64,000 nt of DNA from Elysia chlorotica (Eukaryota; Mollusca; Gastropoda; Plakobranchidae), in contig RQTK01000286.1 of NCBI GenBank assembly GCA_003991915.1, positions 280,422 to 344,421 on the forward strand, read 5' to 3'. The position numbers and the translations under genes were made by a program. Below, piece after piece: positions 38,201 to 51,919 of this stretch; position 1 is the first letter of the stretch, and every line of letters begins with the position of its first letter. The notes below the pieces were generated by a model. It was not told where the DNA came from, searched no databases, and worked only from the letters and a program-made list of their open reading frames with translations.

Positions 38201-41200
38201 TCATTAAAAAACACAACAAAACTAAGTACACATGGCATCTCCAACACTGGAGGCAAAGATGAGAGATGATTATGATCAAAGACCATGCATGCAATTGTGA
38301 CAAAATTGGTTGATTGGTTTTTTCATGTCTACCACCAACAACTAAACAATTGGAGTGAGTGAGTTGAGTTGGATTACCGGCCAACACCAGCACTATATAG
38401 GCTATATTGTGGTCGGACCCCAAGACTGACGTCTGACAATTTTATGTGCTGCCACACACGAGACAGGGCGGAGATGTCATGACTTGTGTCTCAGTCGGTC
38501 ACATTAAACTGACACCAACCCAACCAGTAGGGAGCGCAATTGCCAGGGCTTGAACCCCGACCTTTTGCGTCGGAACCCGATCTTTTACCCCGGGGTATCC
38601 AGTATCCATTTGTTATCTCATGGTGAAGATAATTAGAATTCAAATTCACAACATTGATTTTAATATTTTAATGGTAAACAATAGTAGCATTTGTACCACT
38701 AACACAAGAAAAAATCAATATTTTTAAAATCACTTGAAAACTTAACTAATGAAAAAACAGTGATGGCATAACTTCCAAAATGCAACCAGCAGCAATCCCA
38801 AAACGCATGGATGTTACTCACTAAAAGATGCATCCATAGATGATCATCTTGCCGAGACGCGGTTCTATGGGCATCCTTGCAAGGAGTTTGCCGAGGGGCG
38901 TCAGTTCATCATTGCGGTCCAGGGCTCTCATGGCTGAGGAATTTTTATACAATGAATATGTGAGAGGAATTATATGGTTGGCAATATGTTATAATGGTAC
39001 ACCAGAGAAACACAATGAATATGTTAGTAGCATTATATGGTTGGCAATACAATGAATATGTTAGTAGTGTTTTATTGTTTGGCAATATGGTATAATGGTA
39101 CGCCAGAGAAACAGAATGAATATGTTAGTAGCATTATATGGTTGGCAATACAATGAATATGTTAGTAGTGTTTTATTGTTTGGCAATATGGTATAACGGT
39201 ACACCAGAGAAACACAATGAATATGTTAGTAGCATTATATGGTTGGCAGTACAATGAATATGTTAGTAGTGTTTTATTGTTTGGCAATATGGTATAATGG
39301 TACGCCAGAGAAACAGAATGAATATGTTAGTAGCATTATATGGTTGGCAATACAATGAATATGTTAGTAGTGTTTTATTGTTTGGCAATATGGTATAATG
39401 GTACGCCAGAGAAACAGAATGAATATGTTAGTAGCATTATATGGTTGGTTGTTTGGTGATATGGTATTACGGTACACCAGAGAAACACAATGAATATGTT
39501 AGTAGCGTTTTATTGTTTGGTGATATGGTATAACGGTACACCAGAGAAACACAATGAATATGTTAGTAGCGTTTTATTGTTTGGTGATATGGTATTACGG
39601 TACCGTACACCAGAGAAACACAATGAATATGTTAGTAGCACTATTGGTGGGCAATATGGTATAACGGTAAACCAGAGAAACACAATGAATATGTTAGTAG
39701 CATTATGTGGTTGGCAATATGGTATTACGGTACACCAGAGAAACACAATGAGTATGTTAGTAGCATTATGTGGTTGGCAATATGGTATAACGGTACACCA
39801 GAGAAATAAAATGAATATATTAGTAGCCCTATGTAGCCAACGCACCCCCCCTAAACAATTAGAAAAATGGGTCATAAGACTACTGAAACAAACTTCTATT
39901 GTGGCAAGTAATGTGATTGGAGACAATTTTAAAAGCAGTGTGTGGGTTCATTTTAGGGGAGCGCGGTGGCCCTGGGGTGGAACATAGGCTTCTGACGCAA
40001 AAGGTGTGGGTTCGAGCCCTGGCGATTGCGCTCCCTACTGGTTGGGTCGGTGTCAGTTTAATGTGACCGGCTGAGACAGGAGTCATGGTATCCCCGCCCT
40101 GTCTCGTGTGTGGCAGCACATAAAATTGTCAGACGTCAGTCTTGGAGCCTGTCCATAATATAGCCTATATAGTGCTGATGTTGGGCGTTGAACCAAGTCA
40201 ACTGAAAAACAGCAGCTTCATTTTAATAAAATTTCTACTTATGTGAGTCTTAGGATCTGTTGTTTACTTCATTGCAGTCAGTACTGTAATCTTCAATCTT
40301 TGTGAGTTTCAATGAGAAAGATAGCCAGATAGAATATCGCAGAGGTATGGCATTTTGACATTTCTATAGTAAAAAATTATCACTGTGTTTGTTAGATCGG
40401 TACCCATTTGTTATCTCATGCTGAAGTTAAAATTTAAAAGCACATGATTGTTTTTAATAAGTTATAGATAAACAATAGCAGCATTTATACCACTGACACA
40501 AGAAAAAATCAGTATTTTCTAAATTACTTCAAAACTAACTATGAAAACAGTGATGGCATAACTTCCAAAATGCAACCAGAAGCAAACCTAAAGCCCATGG
40601 ACGTTACTCACTAGAAGATGCATCCATAGATGATCATCTTGCCGAGCCGCGGTTCTATGGGCATCCTTGCAAGGAGTTTGCCGAGGGGCGTCAGTTCATC
40701 ATTGCGGTCCAGGGCTCTCATCGCTGAGGAATTTTAATAAGATGATTATGTTAGTACACTCGTAGCATTACACGGTTGGCAATATGGTATAACGGTACGC
40801 CAAAGAAAAAGCAATGGTGAGAACTGTACTTGATAGGTGGTTGGTGTGTTGCAGGTCAACATTAAATGAATGACAATAATAACAAAAAGGGATAGGGCTA
40901 TTGTTCAAATAATAATATACAACATCTTTACAGATTTCTCTGGTCTTACCTCTAAGCATGTGCTCAGCCTCTATGACTGCGTCTATGGGAGGGGGCTCTA
41001 CCGCCTTAGCCAGGAACATCCCGATAGGGCCCAGTCGCAGAAGTTTGATGGACAGGGCCAGCTCGTGTAGCGGGGTGCGAAAAATCTCAGGGGTGGCGTG
41101 CTGTTCTAGCCTGAATTTTGTAACAATTTACCATAATAAAAGAGGGTAATATGAAAATGGACAATCACACTTAAAAAATTAATTAAAAAATAGAAAAAAA

Positions 41201-43512
41201 ACATGTATTTCCTTCTTTATTCTTTACATATCTAAATTATCTTGTTTCTAGCTTTCTTTCAAAATTTCTTGACATATTTCCTTGAATTTCAATGATTTTT
41301 TGAGGTTTCATTTTCAAGGTGTTTGAGGTAGAGCTAGATTTTTTTTAGTAAACAGACGATGTGTATTTTTTGGCAATCAGTTTATGAAAAAGTTTGTATT
41401 TAATAATAAATATAAGAAACTTGTGGTTAACTGTAAATTTGCCACAATAGCCCACACAAACGAATTTACAGCCTATCTTATTGGCCATCAATTCTTTAAG
41501 ACTTAGTCATTTGAGATTTGGTAATAAGGATCAATCAACTTTAATCACTGTAGTGCTATAAACAAAAAATCTGTACTATTTTTAACAATTTGCTCTGCAC
41601 TTCGAAAGACAAACTTTAAAAATCATTGAGTTACAAATTCCAAGACATGATATTTTTTTAAAATTCTTTAAATTAATTTTTTGGAAACAAAATCCTACAA
41701 GGCAGAGTTGACGTGGCAAAAAAAGCTATTGAAAGGAAAGAAAATGTGTTGAACGCCATGAAAAAAAATAAATTAAATAAATAAATAAATAATTAAAATA
41801 AATAAATAAATAAAATAAAATAAAAAAAACAAATCTACATAACCCACTGACCTATCAGACCTAGCGCGGCTACACAGTTGGAAAGAAATAAAAACGTGTT
41901 GAATGCTAAAAAAAAAATAAATTAAAAAAAAATTTAAAAATCTAAAAAAAAAAATCAAACACCGACATAACCCGCTGACCTGTCAAACCTGGCGCGGCTA
42001 CACAGGTGGAAGGAGAACCCGGCCCTGACCCGACCCGCGCGGCCCCTCCGCTGCTCCAGGTTGGTCTTGCTGGCCCAGACGGTCGCGTAGTTGGTCATGT
42101 TGTTGTGGGACGTGAACAGCTTCATCTTCACCCTGGCGATCGGGTGGTCAAAGAGGGAATTTGGTTTGCTTAGTTGGTTAACTAATGTCCAATTGGGCGG
42201 TCAAACAGTGATTTAGTTCGCGTAGTTGGTCATGTTGTTGTGGGACGTGATTTTTTTTGGCTCAGAGTTTTGCTCAGGCATAGGTTTTTTTTTGCATTAA
42301 TATGCCATCTAAGAAGCTTCTACTAGTTCTAGTATTGTTACGAAATAAATTTATTTCTGTAGATATATAATGTCTTTTTTTTTGTCAATATAAAAAAAGT
42401 GCTGTCCGGATGTCTTCTCTTTTATCAGTGTTCTTTCGAACCTGGGTGAAGGTCCATTTTAGACACAGATTATAGAGTCACTTTGGTTTGTGCTTTAACC
42501 GGCATCCTAAGCTCATCCCTCTCTTATTTGCATTTTTTTCTTTTAAATAGGACAAAGTATTAGATATGTAATCGATTTTCGATATGCAAAATAAAGTATT
42601 TCTTTTTCTGTTGTTCTACTATTTTCCATCCGAAATATCTTTCTAGCTTAATATTAAAAAAATGTTTTGATTATATGATTAAAGGCGAAACGCTTAAGAG
42701 CGCCTACAGTGTACATAATGGGCAAAAATGGATGAACTGACAAGCGTATACTTTTTAACAAGTNNNNNNNNNNNNNNNNNNNNNNNNNNNNNNNNNNNNN
42801 NNNNNNNNNNNNNNNNNNNNNNNNNNNNNNNNNNNTTTTCTCCTGATCCCGCCCCCCCCCCCCCCCCCCAAAAAAAAGTGTACGGTAAAAAATAAGCCTG
42901 ATTGGTTGTCATACTTTGCTACAAAAAATTACTTAAATCAAGAAAAGATATTGAAAAGGGAATGAATTTTGAACTGAATTGTAGTAAAATAAAAAGAGCT
43001 TCCCAAAGTAAGTCAAGCTTAACGTTTCTTGTTATATTTTGTGCCCTAATCTCAGTATTGAGGTATTCCTTTAACAAGTCTAGGATGTATTATATTGAGA
43101 AATTTGTTAAAAACATACAATAAAGAGCGAATGATGGCATTGCAAGATAAATGAGTATAGCTTTGTCTTAATAAATTGTTTTGATCCCAAACAATGAAAC
43201 TCACTTGCAAGAATCCAACACATAGACAACGTCATCAATTGTGACACTGGTCTCTGCTATGTTGGTTGACAGGATAATCTGAGAAGAGAAAGAAAACATC
43301 AAGAATTCTATTTTGTTAATTCTTCAAGTAATAAACTTTGACAAGAGCATCAACTCAGAAATGGTGCCAAAAAAACGAACAAGGAATCTAAAATGTTTTG
43401 TTTTGGTTGGTTGTTTTTTTTTTTAATATAATGTCAGGTTCCCATTATCTAGTTTACAATATTGCTTCACATAAAAGACCAATACATTAATGGTGATGAT
43501 CATGATAATGAT

Positions 43513-43560
<48 letters not shown>

Positions 43561-43601
43561 GTGGTGATGAAGATGATGTTTATAATCATGATATTGCTAA
43601 C

Positions 43602-43680
<79 letters not shown>

Positions 43681-43747
43681 GTGGTGATGAAGATGATGTT
43701 TATAATCATGATATGATAACGATGATGATGATGATGATGATGATGAC

Positions 43748-43806
<59 letters not shown>

Positions 43807-46800
43807 CAATACCGCCCTGACACTGACACATCCTCACCTTAGTGACACCCTCTGGCACAGAGTCAAACACTTTCCTCTGATCTTCTCTGGGAATGGACGA
43901 GTGCAGGGGCAAGATACGGTATCTAGAGCTCCCTGAAAATATTCAAAGGCAGGAATAAAACTTTTTGTCCAAAAAGGCACACTGCGTGGAGAAATATTTA
44001 TACTGCTGCTAGTCACCAATAATGCTATAACTACAGAATATATCAGAATATTTGGATGAGACTCGTTTAAACTGCATACTAGGATACAATGATATATAAT
44101 AAATTTTAATGCAGTTACTAGAAGAGTGAAAGGCAGACGGAGCAAGAAGTGGTACAATAACATAAGAGTGCACAGGGACCCAGCTACATGTAAACCTCAG
44201 ACTGGCGCAAGCTCTTTTGAGGTGGAAACATATGGCACCACAACCCTCACATCAGGTCGGCATAACGACCACAAAAAAGAATCAAACAAAAGTTATTATA
44301 AGTTTCATTTTCCACACTTTTTTAAATCTAGTATGGCTTGCTCTACAACATACTTAGATAGACGAGCTGTGTAACTACTGTGTTGACTATTACTATAATA
44401 TTATTACTGACCAAACTCGGGGCTCTGTTCCAGATGTTTCTGCAACATGTGGATGAGGTTCCAGCCAGGCAGGAAGAACAGGATGGCCCCAGGCACTCCC
44501 AGGTCTTTGATGTAGCGAAGTAAGGCCTGGTGTTAAGACAAGACAAGAAAAGGATAAAATAAGATCATCATCATCATCAAGTACCATGCCTCATAGCGTT
44601 GGTGATCATGTCCCTCCATATCTCTCTTTCTCTGGTTAGTTTCATCATCTCTGTAACCTTTGATATTTGTAGCCACTCCTTCATCCCGTCTGCCATTTTT
44701 TCTCTTTGCCTTCCTTGACTGCGTTTCCCATCAATCATTCCTGTTGTCACTAGATGTTCTAGTCCCTCTCTTCTCATCATGTGGCCAAAGAATGTTGTTT
44801 GCCTTTTCCTCACCTTGTTAATTATTGATGGTTTTGCCTGAGCTTCTTCTAAAACTTCTTTGTTTGATTTCTTTTCTGTCCAAGAGATGCGGAGCATTCG
44901 TCTTAAAAACCACATTTCTATTGCTTTCAGTTTCTTTTCTATCTGCTTTGACACCGTCCACGCCTCGCAACCATACATTAGAATAGGTTCGATGTAGCAC
45001 TGAAGGACCCTTTTTCTTGTTTGGATGGAGATGCGCTTATTTGTTAAGATGGTTTTCATCTTAACAAAATAAGATAAGATAAGATAAAACAAGAAAAGGA
45101 TAAAATAAGATAAGAAAAGAAAAGAATAAGATAAGACAAGACATGATAAGATAAGATATGATAAGACAGGACAAGACAAGACAAGTGATATGATAATATT
45201 ATAATAACTTTATTGATCCGCAAAGAAGATTAAGGTTGGATTTACTAACACAATAATGCTTGTGCCATCAGCACAAAAATATACATATAAACAAAAAATC
45301 ATTTGTTTCCTCTCTCTGTCTCTGTCTATAAAATACAAATACAAATTATGATTTTTTAAAGTTGTATATCACAGATAAGGAACAAATGCAAAAGGCATTC
45401 CAAAGTAAATTTTTTACAAGAAAACTTTTTTTTAAATAAAGGAAGACATAAAAAAATTTATTTTCACGTTATACCTCGACCAAATCAAATGGAATTGTCT
45501 TTTCCTCGATCATCCCCATGGAGATTTTAGTGGACTCTGCGTAGCCCGGCCCGATGATTTTGTTACAGTTCTCCTGTGTAAGACAACAAAGAAAAAAGAT
45601 TTGGTGAGGGACGTCCGAGAAAAATTGTCATATAACTCCAGTGATGACAACTGGATCATTCACATTAAATTGTCAGACGTCAGTCTCAGGGCCAGTCGCC
45701 GTGTAGAACTCTCTAGAGGAACCTAGGAAACGTTAAACTCTGTAGAGAACCAAAGGGTCATTATTTCTTAATGAACATCTTGTGTACAGCATATTGGATC
45801 ACAAAAGATAACCTCTTGACAAACTTTTACTGATCAATAACTATTGTTTTAAATCTATGAATTTTAGGGAAAATTGGCATTACTGTAACACAATACTGGA
45901 ATAAAGTTCAAAGGATTAAAAATAGGATGTAATTTTTCTTTCCGATTTTACTTTTAATACAATATACACCCATTCAAATGCTATGCATATTTCATATCTT
46001 TTCCACACAAAAAAAAAACATACTAATTTCTCACAACATATTTATAATTTTCATAACGTAAATAAGATATATATTTGGAGAAAAAAAATTTTTTTTAAGG
46101 CTTTTTACCTTACATGTATTTCACGATAAAGTCTGAACCACATTTGCATCTTCTTGTGAAATCGCTACACATTTTATTGTTTTCAAACCTCATCATCTGC
46201 GTCTCCAACGCCACCATCGTCGTCATTCCTGCCTTTCCCTTTCTTGTGATCAGCTGGGATGGCCCGGTAGTTCAGCAGCTCCACTATGTCTTCAAGATAG
46301 TATTCTACCGAGGAGAAAGCATAAATGATTTTTGTCAAAATTGTTTTTCAATCCCATTTTGACGTTTTGAAAAAAAAGGATCATCATTTTTTATCATGGT
46401 TGATTTTTCTCTTTAAACCAAAATCAGACACTAGGCTAAAGGTTTCGTGTGGATGGGTCCAAAGATTTAATGTCTGGTAATTTTATGTTCTGCATCACAA
46501 AAACAAACCGGGGTTACAAAATCTTTTGTCCCAGACGGTCAAACTTTAATGACACTGACTGAATGAGTGGATTGGTTTCTTAGGATCTTAAGTCAGCATC
46601 AAAGCTGTCATTTGGATAGGTCCGAAGCCAATGTCTGATAATTCTACATATTGCCACATACTGACGCTGAGCCTCATTTCAAACAAAGAGACTTCTGTGA
46701 CTGTTAAGTTGAGTTGGTTTAGCATCCAACATCAGCACTATATAAGCTATACTGTGGTCGGGCCCCAAGTCTGACAGCTGACAAGGCATCCTAATTATTC

Positions 46801-49800
46801 TACTTACGTTTGATGAATTTTGAGACAGTTTTCTTTTATTTCAGTTAATTTCAAACCTGTAAAAAGTGATTGATCAATAGACTGCTTTTCACATGACTTT
46901 CAAAACTTCATGAAAAGAAATTGCTTCATAAAGTTTTCTGAAAATTGTGGCCAATGCAATGCAGACAAGCTTTTATCAACATCATTGAGTTTCAAAATAA
47001 ATGAAAAATGTTTTTGTATTAATTTTTGTTGTTTTTCTTTGTTTTTGTGCTTCGCTTGTTTGAAAATTTAAAAGTTTATAAGAAACATGAAAAAAAGAAA
47101 AAAACTTTTATCTTGTAATTTCCTCTCAATAGCAATACTCATTAAATGTTACCTTGTACAGGAAAGGTACGACCATACACCTCCACAACAGAAACCTCCC
47201 CAAAGTAGTCGGTAAACAGCGACGTGTCTATGGTGGCAGACATGAGGATCACGCGCAGATCTTTGTAGGCGCGCACCATGTCGCGCAGTAACACCAACAA
47301 AAAGTCGGTCTGCAAAAGAGGGAGATTTAAAAGTTTAATTTGGTCAGACACAGTTCTAAACGATGTATCACAAGGTCTTTAGTGATGTCAATTGGATTTT
47401 TTTTTTTTTTTTTTACTAAAGCATGTAATTAATTAAGTGGTGCAGAATACTGAATCTCACAGTTGCCCAATTTTATCCTTATAATATCCAATTAACGAGA
47501 AACAATACAATTTTTTTAACTGAATATTAGTAAATTTAATGATGATTGTCATCATTGGATCTCTCGTTCAAGACAAATGGACTGACAAAAAATTGGAAAG
47601 CCAAAGCGTGTTAGTGCCACTGAAAAAAATAAATTTAAAATAAAATGTGTCCATTACAGCTTTAACTTTTAAAGTGTATCACTCAGAGAAAATAAATGAA
47701 TTTAAATACAAATACCAAACAGATTGAAATTACAGCTTCAAGCATGTCTACTCTCAATGAAAAGTTATTACAAATATCTCAAACTATAAATGAATGGCAC
47801 AAACCACTCACTTCCCATTTTGTTCCATATTGTTACATACTAGGATATTTAGAATAATCATCACAAACTCTATTTACATAAGAAAAACTTTTAACTCCAT
47901 TTGAAATTCCCAAATTTTTCCACAATAGTATGTAATTCCAGTCAAAAAACCTACGTTAATGTCTCTCTCGTGAATTTCATCCACGATAACGTGAGAGACC
48001 CCGCGCAATCCTCCCTCTAACCGTCGCAGGAGAGTACCTGAGCAAATAGGAAAGTCAAAAACAGTTCTTGTCAATTACGTTCTTAAAACTTTCGTTCATG
48101 CAGTGGGCTGACAAAATGAATCTAGTTCCTTAAAACTAAGCCATGCATGTGAACAGACTCAATCCAGAACACACACCACTGTGTCCATTGTGTGATGAGA
48201 GTTTGGAGACTGTGGAACACACACTGTTCCAATGCCCCAGTCTTAGCCAACCAAGACAGTAGTTTGAGACCTGACCTCCACAAGGCTTTATATTCCACCC
48301 CAGCGCAGCTGCAGAGAACTGCTGCCTTTTTCTTCATGGCCCTAGGCAAAAGAGCACAAGCTCAGAGACCAATAGACTAAACAACAAGAGCAACAACAAA
48401 TGAAGCTACAACAACAACAACAACAAATGAAGCTACGAAAGATATTTTAAACTGGGACATTATTTGTACAAAAACTTTTAAGAAATGAATAGAAATTGCA
48501 AAAGAATTTGTTATTTTTTCAGCACAACAAAAAAAGTCACACAAAAAAGTAAACAGAGCATGGTCCACTTACCAACAGTGCAGTAAAGAATGCTGCCATA
48601 GGGTCTAGGCATGACCGACTCGAACCTAACGCTGTAACCCACAGAGATTCCTAGCATCTCGGACCTCTCGACTGCTACTCTCTCTGCAATTGACACTGCA
48701 CTGATTCTCCTCGGCTGGATGGAGAGGGGAAAAAATAAAACTAGTAAAAGATAAATCAGTGAAAAACATTCCTGAAAATAAACTGTTTTTGGGTAAAGCA
48801 GAATGAATCTATTTTTAGTCTTGAAAATTTGTTGCATCTTGATATTCTTCTTGTTAATGCACAATGAAACACACAGCATACATAGAATTGACATACTTAT
48901 GCATTCATTTTTTTGATGCAGTAAATATTATATCTGTTTTCTCAAGTGCTTTGTATGACCTATGGCACACTGCCCTACTCTGTAATAAAGTTATCAGCAT
49001 GGGTTCTGCTACAAGCCCTAGACAAAATAGTCCTCTTGTTTGACTATAATTCATAAAGCTGTGATTCCTCACTATCAATTATATAATAATATGAGTTGTG
49101 AAAATCTGACAATTACCTTCACTATTAACACAGTTCTGGATTATGACTATAACTATGTCAAATTTTGCTTTTGGATATTGAATGTCCGTGTGTGCAGTGT
49201 GTTTGTATGGGTGTGAGTATGTCTGATGTACAATTAGTATGGACAAATGAAAGAATCTTGTAAAGCGCTTCGAGGCCTCGGTATAAAGCTCTATAAAAAT
49301 GTACTTATTATTAATATTATTATTATTACTAACAGAGACGGGGAAAGGTCCGAAGGATGCTAAACTCACCTGTGTGATGATGATACCACAATGAGCACCC
49401 TGGCCTGCCTTGATCATCTGGTCCAAAATGAACTGGGGAACCTGGCATAGCAAGAAATACACTGAGTCAGTGACAACAAAAATAAAAACAGGGTACACCT
49501 GTTTACAATGTATCAACAAACATTTGCACTAAAAGCAATAAAAAGCCCCTAATAAAAAACATAAAAAAGAAACACAACAATTAAAATATACTCCAACGTT
49601 ACAACTATGGACATATATCCTGATAAAACAACAAAAGAAAAATTAGAACACAGAAAAATGTGAAGCTACCAGAGTGAATCAGGCACAAGTCAGAATTCGG
49701 ACTTTTTTTAGTTATTTAAAGTGTGTTGACAAACATCAAATTAATGCACTCAGAAAAGGCTAAAAACAGTATACATCTAAAATTTTTGGAGCCAGAGACA

Positions 49801-50288
49801 ATAGAATTGAAACTTTTTGCGTAGGAAGCCGATGTTCAACCCCAGGTCCACCACGCCCGTTCGGCCTACAAGCCTACTAGACTTAGAATGTAAACCGTCC
49901 TAACAGTACCTCAGGTCTTAAGGATATTGCTCATTTTGGATCTTAATGCAAATGTTTATTTATTTCAGTGACTGAGCCTGCAATTTTTGGAAGCCTTGAT
50001 TACAAAATTTTCTGATGGAAACTTGATGCGTGTCAGTCGACGTGCTAGTCATTAATTGGCAGTTGACATACTAGTCATCATTCATACAGAGTGCGTACCT
50101 GTGTGGTCTTCCCGCAGCCCGTCTCTCCCCTGATAAGCACCACCTGGTTCTGCTGGATCTGCTGCAGGATGTGCTGGCTCGACCCGTAGACCGGCAGGGC
50201 TGCTCGCCGCTCCAGGAGCTGGACATGGGGGGGGAGGGATTTGTGCTTAAGTGAGAGAGTGAGAGGGGGGGGGGAGGGAGGGAGAAGC

Positions 50289-50332
<44 letters not shown>

Positions 50333-51853
50333 AGGGAGAGAAAGAGAAAGAGAGAGAGGGGAGAGGGAGAGAGAGCCACAGAGAGACACATAGACAGATA
50401 TATGTATTTATAGAAAGAGAGAGAGACTGTAAGAGAACATGAGAAAAAGTGATAAAGATCGAGAGTGATGCTTTTGTGATGGTGATATTCACTGTTATTT
50501 AATATTTTTTATACCTGGTTCAGGTTTTGATCCTCCTCGTACTGGCGCTGCAAGCCGTTGTAGAGATCTTTGCTGATATCCTCCAGAGTCGACTGAAAGC
50601 AGTGAGAAGGCTCTCAACGCAAGACTCAATGAGTAAAAAGATCTCTTTAATTAAGTGTATTTTTAATAACATAATCTTTGACATTTTGTCTAAAGAATGT
50701 ACCATCTAATTTCAGTATTAACTCTTTAAACCTGAGAGGCCGCAGTGTGGGGTCGGTAATAAAACAAAAAATGACAAAAAACGAAAAAAATATCCTCTTT
50801 CCATTTATAGACCTATCTAAAACCAACGTCAAAACATGGAATTGGCATAAGGGCTTAAAGAGTTAAACAAATAAATGATGACTAGGAAGAGGTTTATTAG
50901 GCCAGATGGTGATACATATTTAAAACTTTGTCCTTGCTTCAATACCATCTTAATTAAATAATATACATGAATGTGGTTTTTAAACTATGATCTTTCCACA
51001 ACATTTATATCATTTTGACCTTGGCAGTCCATAAAGAATTCATATATTCAACAAAGCACAAATAAATATCATGTCTATACAGTTTTGCTTGTAAACTATG
51101 ATCTTTCCACATCGCTTATACCCTTTTGGTACTGGAAGTCCAAAAAGAATTCATACATTTGACAAAGCACAAATAAATATCATGTCTATACAGTTTTGCT
51201 TGTAAACTATGATCTTTCCACATCGTTTATACCCTTTTGGTACTGGAAGTCCAAAAAGAATTCATATATTCAATAATGCACATATAAATATCATGTCTGG
51301 ACAGTTTTGCTTCTTTTAAAAAAGTGAAGAATCATCACTAAAATTTTTATCCTTTTATTGGCGGAAGTCTAAGGAGAATTCATATATTCAAGAAAGCAAA
51401 AAAAAAAAAAAACTTCCCTGAAAAGTTTTGCTTCTTTTAAAAAAGTTAAGAATCATCACGAGAATTTATATCCTTTCAGTGGCGGAAGTCCAAGGAGAAT
51501 TCATATAAGCAATAAAGCACAAATAAATATCATGTCTGGAAAGTTTTGCTTCTTTTTAAAAAGTTAAGAAGTTACGCCACGAGAATTTATAATACTGACA
51601 GTGGCCAGAGGTCCTTCGTCAATGTTGCAGTTGGTCCAGGGGTTCCAGTTTGGGAGAGGTGGTGCCCACGACACGACCCCCGGTGTTTTCTTGGCAGGTG
51701 CGGGTTCAAACTCCTCCAGTGTCTGTTTGTTGATCAACGACACCAGGGGAGGGCCGGACTCTGTTTGTTCAGCAGGGTCGGCTTTCGGTTTCTCCTTTAG
51801 TGTAATAATGATAATAAAAAGTATTGATAATGTTAATTATGATAATCAGATTG

Positions 51854-51919
<66 letters not shown>

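Noticed and set aside
38940-39835. CRISPR-like array
   Set aside because: The genome is eukaryotic and the 'spacers' are themselves repeated; it is a minisatellite.
43500-43829. Poly-His, poly-Ile, poly-Ser and poly-Met frames
   Set aside because: All are readings of an (ATG)n microsatellite; the real feature here is the neighbouring DHX9 exon 19.
44577-45179. 200-codon minus-strand ORF as a host gene
   Set aside because: RT polyprotein end of an RTE-like LINE with a (TGA)n tail; the N-terminal 40 codons are (TTATC)n repeat.
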